Origin: Streptomyces sp. ISL-36
Lineage (GTDB): Bacteria; Actinomycetota; Actinomycetes; Streptomycetales; Streptomycetaceae
Reading direction: 5' to 3'
DNA length: 64,000 nucleotides
Assembly (NCBI RefSeq): GCF_018614205.1
Contig: NZ_JAGGOS010000047.1
Span: forward strand, 1-64,000
Below, piece after piece: positions 27,131-34,780 of this stretch (positions are counted from its first letter, which is position 1; every line of letters begins with the position of its first letter). The position numbers were made by a program, and so were the translations under genes. The notes under the pieces were generated by a model. That model had not been told where the DNA came from, ran no database searches, and saw only the letters and a list, made by a program, of their open reading frames with translations.

Positions 27131-27601
27131 TCAATGGCCGAGGTGGCGCAGGCCCTCTTCGAGAGTGGAGTGGAACTGGTCGACGGGACCGGAGTGGCGG
27201 TTGAACCAGACCGCATCCAGGCCGGGCTCCTTCGTCTCGTGGCTCGCCCGGCAGCGCAGCCATATCGAGTCGTCCCGCGTGCAGAAGACGATCCAGTCCC
27301 GGTACGCGCCGCACTCGGGGCACGTACGGACCTCGCCGTCGACGACGAGCGGCTGCAGCCAGCGCATCATCACCCCGGCCACCTCCTGGCGCGACGGCAC
27401 CCGCAGTTCCGGCGGCAGGAAGTCGGGCACAACCTCTTCCCCTGGGGCGGGGGCTTGTGGGGTCGGCTCGGGGAAGTCGGGCCACGGCATCGTGGCCTGC
27501 AGCTGCAGGAGCAGCGCGTGACCCGCACGCTGGGCTTCACGGAACTCGCGGTCCTCGCGAGCGCGTCGGAACAAGAACAAGGCACTCTCCTTCTCTGTCA
27601 T
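27131..27601 (-). CDS. Hypothetical protein with zinc-ribbon-like motif
   Basis: 156 residues from ATG 27601. The N-terminal third is helical (MTEKESALFLFRRAREDREF), the middle is Pro/Glu-rich, and residues ~105-135 contain CPECGAYRDWIVFC and a later RCRASH, suggesting a zinc ribbon. The text following (FNRHSGPVDQFHSTLEEGL) is conserved-looking. Codon use is normal. The gene lies downstream of the DUF317 gene on the same strand with a 95-base gap. No function can be assigned. Confidence 0.6.
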   Translation of the reverse strand: MTEKESALFLFRRAREDREFREAQRAGHALLLQLQATMPWPDFPEPTPQAPAPGEEVVPDFLPPELRVPSRQEVAGVMMRWLQPLVVDGEVRTCPECGAYRDWIVFCTRDDSIWLRCRASHETKEPGLDAVWFNRHSGPVDQFHSTLEEGLRHLGH

Positions 27602-27696
27602 CTGGCGGGCGCGGTGGCGCGCCTCGTCTGAGCTGTTGCCACTCGGGAGATCGGCAACGAGCCGCTTACGACAGCGGCTCCTCTGGGCAGGCACCG

Positions 27697-28490
27697 TCAG
27701 CTGCAGCGGAGGACGGTGAGCCGCCCTTCGGCGCTCGCAGGGACGGTTCGGCGGGGCACCGGGACCGGTGACGCGAGCGAGGAGGCGAATGCCGCCACCA
27801 GCTCGTGGGGGACGCTGGCGCTGAAGCTGGCACACCACAGATAGGGGGCGCTGACGACGGGTTCCGCCCATGCCTGCCAGCCCACCAGGTCGGGGCGCGG
27901 GTCGGCGTCTTGGATGAGTGGCGGCAGCATCTCCAAGGAGACGCTGCAGGAGAATCCGGGGTCCGTGGCGGTGGTGCGGGGGCGGTCCACGTCGCGGATC
28001 CAGCCTCGGGCACTCAGTGCGTTGAGAACCGTCCCCGGCGCCTCGAAGCCGACGTCGGGCGCCTCGCGGGTGTCGATCGCCACGAGGAGATCGGCGAGCG
28101 CTTCGTACGGGACGCCGGCCGTGAAATACGCGTTCCACGCAGGCACCACGGAGGTGGCATCCTGGCGGGCGCTCAGCTGCCAGGCAACCGGGAGGCCGCC
28201 CAGTTCGAACGGGTAGGCCGCGAGGGTCCATTCGGCACCGCGCAGCTCATCTGGGCTGACGTACAGCAGGGTGTGGCGGGAGGTAGGCCACATGCGCCAG
28301 CCGAGGCCAGCCAGGGTGTCGCCGATCCGTTCGGCGAGGGCCCCGTCGTCACCCGCCAGATGGCGCGGGGTGACCCAGTACACCGGGTCTGGCGAGTTGG
28401 GATGGGAGGGTTCGCTGGGGTGGTGCGGGTGCAGGGGCGCCTCCGTGGGATCAGAGGGAAGGTCTTCCTCAGGGCGTTGTACGTTGGCAT
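27697..28490 (-). CDS. DUF317 protein (start uncertain, possible 5' frameshift)
   Basis: About 260 residues with two W-rich DUF317-type repeats: DPVYWVTPRHLAGDDG followed by WTLAAYPFELGGLPVAW, and later LVGWQAWAEPVVSAPYLWCA. DUF317 proteins are abundant in Streptomyces, especially near mobile elements; their role is unknown. The frame has no start codon near the conserved region: upstream it stays open but turns into antisense-like sequence. An ATG at 28490 exists in a neighbouring frame (MPTYNALRKTFPL). Either a single-base change has broken the N-terminus or translation uses an unusual start. Coordinates of the 5' end are therefore approximate. Confidence 0.6.
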
Positions 28491-28741
28491 GGTTTGCAGC
28501 AGCACACCAGCCCTTGCGGGATCTTTCCTGTCTGCCCCCGGCGAACTTGCTCTCCCTGGGCCATTCGATCGATGCGACTGACAGTGAACCCAGCAGTTTC
28601 GTCCTTTGTGACAGCGAACCTATTCGTGAGGCGTGAGCACGCTGGGACCACGCCCCGTGCGTCTGCCGTACGGGGGAACACACACCGAGCGCCGCCCTCA
28701 AACGCGTGGCCTTGGGGCAGCCATTCGCAACAATCGCCGCT

Positions 28742-29212
28742 ATGACGTCGATGACGCAGACCTTCCGCCAGGGCCTGCAGACTGCGCTGGCCAGCCGGAA
28801 GACGGTGAGCATCCGCAGCACCCTGATCGAGATGCTGGAACGGGATCCCTCCAAGGCAGAGATCTCGGCAGCCAACAAGGCGGCCCGAAGGATCGCCGAG
28901 GACGGGGACGCGGTCCTCATCTCCCTGCTTCCCGACCAAGCCGGCACCGACGCGTACGTGCCTGCGGCCCGTGGCGCCAGGGGGCGTGCGTCGAACTACC
29001 TGACCCTGGACGAGAAGATCATCAAGGACTTGCCCTGCCGCGTCGAGCTCGCCACGGAGAAGTGGGACGCGCTCATCGACGAAGGCACGCGGTCCACTCA
29101 ACAGAAGATCGAAAGCGACCCAGGTCTGTCGGCGTTCCTGCCCGACTGGAAAGCCGAACCGCGTGCCGAGAAGCGGGCCCGCCTCATAGCGGAGGCGGCA
29201 GAAACCAGCTGA
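28742..29212 (+). CDS. Hypothetical helical protein
   Basis: 156 residues from ATG 28742 (a second Met three codons on). It is mostly helical and charged (FRQGLQTALASRKTVSIRST, EMLERDPSKAEISAANKAAR), with a central LTLDEKIIKDLPCRVELATE segment and a basic C-terminus (AEKRARLIAEAAE). The balanced composition and absence of shadow-frame bias support coding. I do not recognise a family; the N-terminal helices could be DNA-binding. It is divergent from the DUF317 gene, sharing a ~250-base intergenic region. Confidence 0.55.
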   Translation: MTSMTQTFRQGLQTALASRKTVSIRSTLIEMLERDPSKAEISAANKAARRIAEDGDAVLISLLPDQAGTDAYVPAARGARGRASNYLTLDEKIIKDLPCRVELATEKWDALIDEGTRSTQQKIESDPGLSAFLPDWKAEPRAEKRARLIAEAAETS

Positions 29213-29466
29213 CCCGCTGTTCAGCGTGCCTTTTCCGATACCGGCCTGCATCGCCGCATCGGTTCAATGGCGTCCGCCTGGATGCGGGCACCGGGCCGTC
29301 CACGACCCGGGGAAGGTCCTCCTGGACGGTCGCCCTCGCGGTAGCGCTGGGCGGGACTGCCTTGCCGATGTGGGCATGCTACGGGCGGAGCCGGCCGTGT
29401 TCGGGCCGGTGGCCTCCGCCCCGACGGTCTCCCGCCTGATCGGCCAGCTGGCCGCCCGCCAGATAG

Positions 29467-30567
29467 CTAATCCCACGATGCCAGAGCATCGTTTACCGAA
29501 GGAGCGTTCTTCGCCAGGGTCGTCCGCCAGTCAAGGTGACCGCGGTGCTGAAGGTGACCGACGATAACGATGCGCGCCACGCCAAGCTCAACGGCCATCT
29601 GATTGACCCAACGCGCACCGATACGATCTGGGACGTCAGGAATGCCGTGCGGGAAAACCCACTCCGCCGCCTCCGCGTCTGCGTCCTTCTCCCATTTCGT
29701 TTCATTGCCTTGAGTCTCATCGAGCCCCTCGACGATGAGGTGTTCAGCGTCGACGTGGTCAAGCAAGATATGCGCAATCTCATGCAAAAGAGTAAATAGG
29801 ATCTTGTCGAGTCTTTTGCCACGACCAGACAAGCCAATAACTGGATATCCGTCGACCAGCATCGAGCACCCGTCAATCTTGGCGCCCGGAAGCGATTCGA
29901 CATATACCAGACGCACACCAACTGCACTAAAAAGGTCAGGTAGGTCCTCGAAGTCAGCGGCCGACTTGAGTGTGCGCGAAAGAGTGCCTGCAAGCTCCCT
30001 CAGACGTTTCGCGCAGTATCTCTCCTGAGGCGGAAGCTTACGTGCTTCCCTTCTAATACACGCGACCCATGCTCGCTGCAGCGAGCTGATATCTTCGCTA
30101 CGGTTGGCTCGTCTAGCAGCCGCTGCGAATCCGGGCTCGTCATCAAGGGAATCCAGCTCGAAAAGTTCCTTCACCTCGGCCTCGAGGGCATCCAAGGTGG
30201 CGCCGGTGAGAAAGCCGCGCCTCTTCAATAGCTGGATTGGCCCCTTGTCGTTTAGGCGGGCACGCCGACGCACCTCGTCCAACTTTACCTGGGCGTTCTC
30301 ATTCTTGAACTGCTCGGCGAGTAGGTACTGGTCCTGAAGGTTGAGCCAGTACTCAGCTGTATGACCAAGGGCCGCGCCGATCTGCGCCGCCGACTCCCTG
30401 GTGATCTCCTTTTTGCCGGTGACGATCTCGGAGACGAACTGAGTCGGGCGATCCAGAACCGCAGCGAAATCAGCCTGAGACCAGTCCCTGGCCTCGAGCT
30501 CCCTCCCGAGGAGTTCGCCAACCGGCACCTGGGCGATCGGCAGCGGGTCGTGTGGAGGGGTGCTCAT
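29467..30567 (-). CDS. XRE-family regulator fused to ImmA/IrrE metalloprotease (antitoxin-like)
   Basis: 366 residues. Residues ~13-70 form a HigA-type helix-turn-helix (LEARDWSQADFAAVLDRPTQ, then EIVTGKKEITRESAAQIGAA). Residues ~180-320 are an ImmA/IrrE domain with the zinc-protease motif LLHEIAHILLDH and a downstream acidic helix DADAEAAEWVF. Proteins of this build act as antitoxins or as repressors inactivated by proteolysis. The GTG/ATG region overlaps the stop of the upstream HigB-like gene by four bases, so the two form one operon. It probably binds the two palindromes at 30888 and 30979. GC content is lower than the core. Confidence 0.85.
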   Translation of the reverse strand: MSTPPHDPLPIAQVPVGELLGRELEARDWSQADFAAVLDRPTQFVSEIVTGKKEITRESAAQIGAALGHTAEYWLNLQDQYLLAEQFKNENAQVKLDEVRRRARLNDKGPIQLLKRRGFLTGATLDALEAEVKELFELDSLDDEPGFAAAARRANRSEDISSLQRAWVACIRREARKLPPQERYCAKRLRELAGTLSRTLKSAADFEDLPDLFSAVGVRLVYVESLPGAKIDGCSMLVDGYPVIGLSGRGKRLDKILFTLLHEIAHILLDHVDAEHLIVEGLDETQGNETKWEKDADAEAAEWVFPHGIPDVPDRIGARWVNQMAVELGVARIVIVGHLQHRGHLDWRTTLAKNAPSVNDALASWD

Positions 30568-30890
30568 CGCGAGGCTTCCATCTCTGGAGTCAATAGCTCG
30601 AAGATCACGGCACTGTGGCTCTCTGTGCTCTTGAACGTCAAGTTGATAACGCGGCCTGAACTCAACTTCGCCCGCGCCTTGTTCAGGTCATGGGTGTCAC
30701 CGGGGTGGATGCGCAACATGCGCGAGTTCCGCAGGTCGGCGTCGAGCCGAGCTGCACGCGCGCACTGAACGAGGACGCGAAAGTCCGAGACCTCCCGGGC
30801 GCTCCAGCCTTGCGGCCGGAATCCGGGGTCCGTAGCGAGGCGATACAACTCCTCATCCATGTACTCCCGGTCCACGTGCCTGTTCTCCAT
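30564..30890 (-). CDS. HigB/RelE-like toxin candidate
   Basis: 108 residues from ATG 30890. It is small and basic, lies immediately upstream of and overlapping the XRE-ImmA gene, and has the length and position of the HigB-type mRNA interferase in higBA modules. Sequence such as LVQCARAARLDADLRNSR, LRIHPGDTHDLNKARAKL and RVINLTFKSTESHSAVI shows the alternating helix/strand order of the RelE fold, but catalytic residues cannot be assigned by eye. The start codon lies inside palindrome 1 (30888-30906), consistent with autorepression. It could instead be a regulatory partner rather than a toxin. Confidence 0.55.
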   Translation of the reverse strand: MENRHVDREYMDEELYRLATDPGFRPQGWSAREVSDFRVLVQCARAARLDADLRNSRMLRIHPGDTHDLNKARAKLSSGRVINLTFKSTESHSAVIFELLTPEMEASR

Positions 30891-30906
30891 CACCCATCGG
30901 CTGATG
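30888..30906. promoter_or_regulatory. Operator-like palindrome 1
   Basis: CATCACCCATCGGCTGATG: 8-base arms around a 3-base spacer with one arm mismatch. It overlaps the start of the HigB-like gene and matches palindrome 2 at 17 of 19 positions. Confidence 0.65.
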
Positions 30907-30978
30907 ACGCTTCTACCTACTTCGCGCGGATTCTACAGGCATCACCGAATTTCTGGGCCGCCAACCTCGCATCTACCC

Positions 30979-30997
30979 CATCACCCATGGGGTGATG
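30979..30997. promoter_or_regulatory. Operator-like palindrome 2
   Basis: CATCACCCATGGGGTGATG: perfect 8-base arms CATCACCC / GGGTGATG around ATG. Its centre is 91 bases from palindrome 1 and 75 bases upstream of the ubiquitin-like gene start, placing it in the shared divergent control region. Confidence 0.7.
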
Positions 30998-31062
30998 ATG
31001 TTGATGCTACACTCGCATCCGAGCCCGTCGATCAGCGGAGGGCGCCATGGAAGGGGACTGTC

Positions 31063-31341
31063 ATGACTGCACCCAGTAACGAGCAGGAGCATGACAAGAG
31101 GGATAAAGGGTTCGAAGTGATCATCAACGGCACAATGGTCACCCTCGACCACGACACCGTGACCTATGACGAACTTGGGCAGCTCGCGTACCCCGGCCAC
31201 GACCCGCAGGCGATGTTCACCGTCACCTACAAGAACGCCATTGCACCCCATGGCGGGGACGGCATCCTGGTCGCCGGCGAGTCCGTGAAGGTCAAGAAGA
31301 AGGGCACGTACTTCCATGTCCGGCTCACGACTCGTTCGTAG
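31063..31341 (+). CDS. Bacterial ubiquitin-like protein (Multi_ubiq-type, single domain)
   Basis: 92 residues from ATG 31063, with AAGGGGA 7 bases upstream. After a ~16-residue charged leader the domain reads FEVIINGTMVTLDHDTVTYD, then ELGQLAYPG, FTVTYKNAI, a GESVKVKKKG turn, and ends YFHVRLTTRS. This is the beta-grasp pattern of the prokaryotic multi-ubiquitin family, including the terminal F-x-V-x-x-T-x-x-S. There is no Gly-Gly tail, which is normal for this family. Only one Ubl unit is present, whereas many relatives have several. It is the presumed modifier activated by the ThiF protein whose gene overlaps it by 26 bases. Confidence 0.85.
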   Translation: MTAPSNEQEHDKRDKGFEVIINGTMVTLDHDTVTYDELGQLAYPGHDPQAMFTVTYKNAIAPHGGDGILVAGESVKVKKKGTYFHVRLTTRS

Positions 31342-32587
31342 TAGCGCCGACCTGGCCCGTCTGGTGCAAGACGGGTACTCCGTCCGCGTCGTCAACGGGT
31401 TCCTCGTAATCGACGACATTCCGTTCGTGGACGATGCCGCCCAGGTTCAGTGGGGATCCTTCATCTGCCCGCTGGATCTGAGCGGCGACACCGCGACGGC
31501 TCCGAGTAGCCACGTTATGTGTTTCGTTGGCGGCGTACCCCGCAACAAGAATGGCGAGCCCATCGACGGGCTCGTAAACGATGGCGTTCAGAAGTGGTCT
31601 GCCAGCCCGGAGCTCACCGCGAGCTGCGGCTTCTCCCAGAAACCCGCGGGCGGCTATCCAGATTATTACGAAAAGGTCACCCAGTACGCCGCGATGGTCA
31701 TCGGGCCAGCCCAGGCCATCGACCCCGAGGCGACCCCGCTGACCTTCAAGCCTGTCGAGACCGACGAAGACGATGGTGTGTTCCGCTACCTCGACACATT
31801 CTCCAGCAGGGCTGGCATCACCGAGGTCAACGCGCGCCTCGCGCTGAAGAAGGTTGTGATCGTCGGTCTCGGGGGTACTGGCGCATACCTGCTCGACCTG
31901 CTCGCCAAGACCCCGATACACGCGCTTCATCTCTACGACGGCGACGTCCTCCGCACGCATAACGCCTTCCGGGCCCCCGGTGCCGCGAGCCTTGCGGACC
32001 TACAGGAGGGCCTGAAGAAGGTCGAGTACTTCACACGGATGTATTCGCAGATGCGTCGTCACATCGAGGCTCACCCGGTGAACGTCACCTCTGAAAACGT
32101 CGGCGAACTCCTCGACGCCGATTTTGTGTTCCTTGCGATGGACACGGGCCCGGACAAAAAGGCCATCATCGAGGCGCTGACCGTCAACGGTATCCCATTC
32201 ATCGATACTGGTGTTGGGGTCAGCAAGGATGCCGAATGCATCGACGGGCAAATTCGCATCACGACGTCTCTTCCGGGTCGCGTGGAGCATATTGAGCGAG
32301 ATGGGCTCATCTCGTACTTCGCCGGGGAGGGCGCCGAGTACGACACCAACTTGCAGGTAGCCGAGCTGAACTCCTCCACTGCGAACTTGGCAATCTTCCG
32401 GTATAAGAAGTACCTCGGTTTTTATGCTGACACTGAGAACGAGCTGCACACCGTGTATGCGGTCGGCTCGAATGATCTCTACAACCGCTACGGCACCTCT
32501 ACCAACCAAGACGAGGGCATCGGACTGGGCGCCGAGCCGGTCCCGGCCAGCGCTGATGCTGGGGACGGGTCGGAGGCCGCCGCGTGA
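31316..32587 (+). CDS. E1-like ThiF-family adenylyltransferase with N-terminal E2-like/DUF6791-type region
   Basis: 423 residues. Residues ~180-330 are a ThiF/E1 Rossmann fold: KKVVIVGLGGTGAYLLDLLA binds ATP, LYDGDVLRTHN supplies the adenylation Asp, and LLDADFVFLAMDTGPDKKAI contains the metal-binding Asp. Residues ~1-170 (SFICPLDLSGD, SSHVMCFVGGVPRNKNGEPI) resemble the domain that precedes ThiF in Ubl operons, labelled DUF6791 in my memory and possibly E2-like. A cysteine in SKDAECIDGQIR is a candidate thioester or structural residue. It presumably adenylates the Ubl tail. It overlaps the Ubl gene by 26 bases and the next gene by four. Confidence 0.85.
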   Translation: MSGSRLVRSSADLARLVQDGYSVRVVNGFLVIDDIPFVDDAAQVQWGSFICPLDLSGDTATAPSSHVMCFVGGVPRNKNGEPIDGLVNDGVQKWSASPELTASCGFSQKPAGGYPDYYEKVTQYAAMVIGPAQAIDPEATPLTFKPVETDEDDGVFRYLDTFSSRAGITEVNARLALKKVVIVGLGGTGAYLLDLLAKTPIHALHLYDGDVLRTHNAFRAPGAASLADLQEGLKKVEYFTRMYSQMRRHIEAHPVNVTSENVGELLDADFVFLAMDTGPDKKAIIEALTVNGIPFIDTGVGVSKDAECIDGQIRITTSLPGRVEHIERDGLISYFAGEGAEYDTNLQVAELNSSTANLAIFRYKKYLGFYADTENELHTVYAVGSNDLYNRYGTSTNQDEGIGLGAEPVPASADAGDGSEAAA

Positions 32588-33012
32588 GAGCTCGATCCTT
32601 GATGCCGGTGTTCATCGAGCACATCCCGGCCGAACCCGAGCCGGGTAAGCTGTACATCTCGATGCAGTTCGAAACCGCAGTCCATCTGTGCGCGTGCGGA
32701 TGTGGTGCGAAGGTCGTCACACCATTCGGACCGCACGACTGGACCCTGACCTTCGATGGCACCGTGTCCCTGCGACCGTCCGTTGGAAACGGACAACAGC
32801 GGTGTAGGTCGCACTACTACGTCCGCAGCGACCGTATCGACTGGTTGCCGCGAATCTCAGCGGCAGCCACTCGAGTCGCTAGCTCCCGCGACCGCGCCGC
32901 GCACATCGAGGCCATCCCTCAACCTCTGGCGGGACAAGCGTCTTGGTGGCGCCGGATTTGGAACCGAATGCGACGCTCCTTTGGCACCAGCCGTAGCAAA
33001 CGGGATGAATAA
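32584..33012 (+). CDS. DUF6527 protein of ubiquitin-like operon
   Basis: 142 residues, GTG start inside the preceding stop (GTGA). Signature elements are HLCACGCGAKVVTPFGPHDW and SLRPSVGN, followed by QQRCRSHYYVRSDRIDWLP: a CxCGC metal-type cluster, then a P-S-x-G-N and C-x-S-H-Y core. This is the DUF6527 family, which I know as a recurring member of multi-ubiquitin/ThiF operons, where a ligase, carrier or protease role has been proposed. The C-terminal ~45 residues are basic. It is the last gene of the three-gene Ubl operon. Confidence 0.85.
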   Translation: MRARSLMPVFIEHIPAEPEPGKLYISMQFETAVHLCACGCGAKVVTPFGPHDWTLTFDGTVSLRPSVGNGQQRCRSHYYVRSDRIDWLPRISAAATRVASSRDRAAHIEAIPQPLAGQASWWRRIWNRMRRSFGTSRSKRDE

Positions 33013-33238
33013 ATCGTCCCAGCGAGCTGGGATAACGTCTGAAGAATCGATGCCAAGCACGTCGTTGCAACGACCAGGAGCTTTCAGCACCAGACGGTCT
33101 TGCATAACAGCACACCGTCTCTCCGGGTGTGCCCTGGCCGCCCACACCTCCGAAAGCAACACTCCTCCACGGCATCGCCCGCCATCAGCGCCTCTCCAGG
33201 ATCGCGCGGCTGGCGGGTCGCATCGAGTGCAAACAGAA

Positions 33239-33270
33239 CGGCGCCGACTCACGATGGTGAGTCGGCGCCG
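33239..33270. terminator. Bidirectional terminator between Ubl operon and tyrS operon
   Basis: A 13-bp perfect stem CGGCGCCGACTCA / TGAGTCGGCGCCG with loop CGATGG, 9 bases past the tyrS stop on the minus strand and ~230 bases after the DUF6527 gene. On the minus strand it is followed by a T-rich run. The rest of 33013-33238 shows no gene. Confidence 0.85.
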
Positions 33271-33279
33271 CGCCTGATC

Positions 33280-34683
33280 TCAGACGTCGATGCGGGCGAC
33301 CTTACGGCCGACCTTCAGGTACAGCTCGGCACCTTCGAGTGCCCCAACCTCGCTCACGACCTCACCGAGCGTCTGCTGCACGGACGCCTCGGTGAGCGGC
33401 GTAGGTGCCTGCTCTCCGTCCGCCTCAAGGATCAGACGAAGACCCTTCTGCTGAGCCACACGGCGCACGGCGGAGATGCTGGGAGCGAAGTCCAGCGTGC
33501 GGCTGATCAGCGCCCCGAGTGTGTCCTGGCCGTGGTCCTTCAGGGAGATGACGGGGAGGTTCTGGGTGCCCGCGAAAGAGCGCTTGGAGAAGCGCGCCGT
33601 GAACTCCGCGCGAGCGGCGGCAGCAGCGTCCAGGCCGTGGAGGGCGGCCACCACCTCGCCGGCGAGGATGCGCTTGATCGCCATCGGGTGCGCGGTCCCT
33701 TCCTCCAGGCGCTTGGTGACCACGCGGATCTCGTCGTCCGTCCACTCGGTGAGCAGCTGGAGGTACGGCTCGGTCAGGTGGTCGGGGATGGACATCAGCC
33801 GGCCGTAGACGTCATCAGGCGACGCCGTCAGGCCCACGTAGTTGCCCTTGCTCTTGCTCATCTTGGTGCCCGTGCCGTCGGTGCCCTCGATGAGCGGGGT
33901 GGTGATGACGACCTCGGGGTCCTGCTCCGAGATCTCCATGACCTTGCGGCACATCTGGAGGTTCAACAGCTGGTCTACACCGCCGAGTTCGACGTCGGCG
34001 TCGATGGCCACGGAGTCCCATGCCATGACGACGGAGTAGACGAACTCGGCGACGGACAGCCCATGGCCATCGGCCAGCCGGGTGCGGAAGTCCTCGCGCT
34101 GGAGCGACATGGAGACCGGCACCCGGGCAAGAACCCCGACGAGCTCCGGCAGAGTGACCTTGTTCAGCCACTCGCCGTTGAAGCGCAGGTCGGCACGCTC
34201 GAAGTCGATGAACGGCGTGACCTGTTGCTGGTAGCCGCTCAGGTTGCGGGCGATGTCCTCGTCGGTGAGGGGCGGTCGATCCGAGGACCGTCCCGACGGG
34301 TCACCGATCTTGGCCGTCACGTCACCGATGATGAAGACGACGTGGTGGCCCATCCGCTGGAACCGGCTGGCGATGATGATCGGTACCGCGTGGCCCAGGT
34401 GGACGTCGGGCGAGGTCGGGTCGATGCCGTACTTGACGACGAACGGGCGTCCGGCGGCCTGCGCGGCTTCGATCTTCTCGGCGAGCACCGCGGCCGAGGG
34501 GATCAGGTGGTTCGCACGCCCCTCGACCAGTGCGGCCTGCTCCTCGGGGGAGAGGTCGGAGAGGTCCAGGGAGCGCCGTGCCGTTGTCTCGCTGAGCAGC
34601 TGCGCGGCCGTATAGTCCGCGCCCAGGTCCGCCCCATCGAGGATGTGCATGACACGGGTGACAGACTCACTCAAACGGCTCAT
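33280..34683 (-). CDS. tyrS: Tyrosyl-tRNA synthetase (accessory copy?)
   Basis: 467 residues. Class I synthetase: HIGH signature in PDVHLGHAVP (residues ~92-100), active-site strand GDVTAKIGDPSGRSSDRPPL, the VELGGVDQLLNLQ region and KMSKSKGNYVGL (~residue 274). The C-terminal ~70 residues form an S4-like RNA-binding domain. All catalytic motifs are intact, so it should charge tRNA-Tyr. The ~60-residue helical N-terminus is unusual. Its place at the end of a biosynthetic-looking operon, next to a defence module, differs from the usual housekeeping locus; I suspect a second tyrS serving self-resistance or precursor activation. ATG 34683 with AGGAG ~12 bases upstream. Confidence 0.9.
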   Translation of the reverse strand: MSRLSESVTRVMHILDGADLGADYTAAQLLSETTARRSLDLSDLSPEEQAALVEGRANHLIPSAAVLAEKIEAAQAAGRPFVVKYGIDPTSPDVHLGHAVPIIIASRFQRMGHHVVFIIGDVTAKIGDPSGRSSDRPPLTDEDIARNLSGYQQQVTPFIDFERADLRFNGEWLNKVTLPELVGVLARVPVSMSLQREDFRTRLADGHGLSVAEFVYSVVMAWDSVAIDADVELGGVDQLLNLQMCRKVMEISEQDPEVVITTPLIEGTDGTGTKMSKSKGNYVGLTASPDDVYGRLMSIPDHLTEPYLQLLTEWTDDEIRVVTKRLEEGTAHPMAIKRILAGEVVAALHGLDAAAAARAEFTARFSKRSFAGTQNLPVISLKDHGQDTLGALISRTLDFAPSISAVRRVAQQKGLRLILEADGEQAPTPLTEASVQQTLGEVVSEVGALEGAELYLKVGRKVARIDV

Positions 34684-34780
34684 GGCGCTTATACGCTCCT
34701 GGGTCGGACAACTGGCCGGACCAGTAGGGATTGGAAGCGGCGATTTTATCATCGCCACCCCCGTCGAATCACCGAAATGA

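Noticed and set aside
34684-34780. T-box or other tRNA-sensing leader for tyrS
   Set aside because: Only ~97 bases separate tyrS from the preceding gene; a short hairpin near 34738-34755 exists but no T-box conserved elements are visible.
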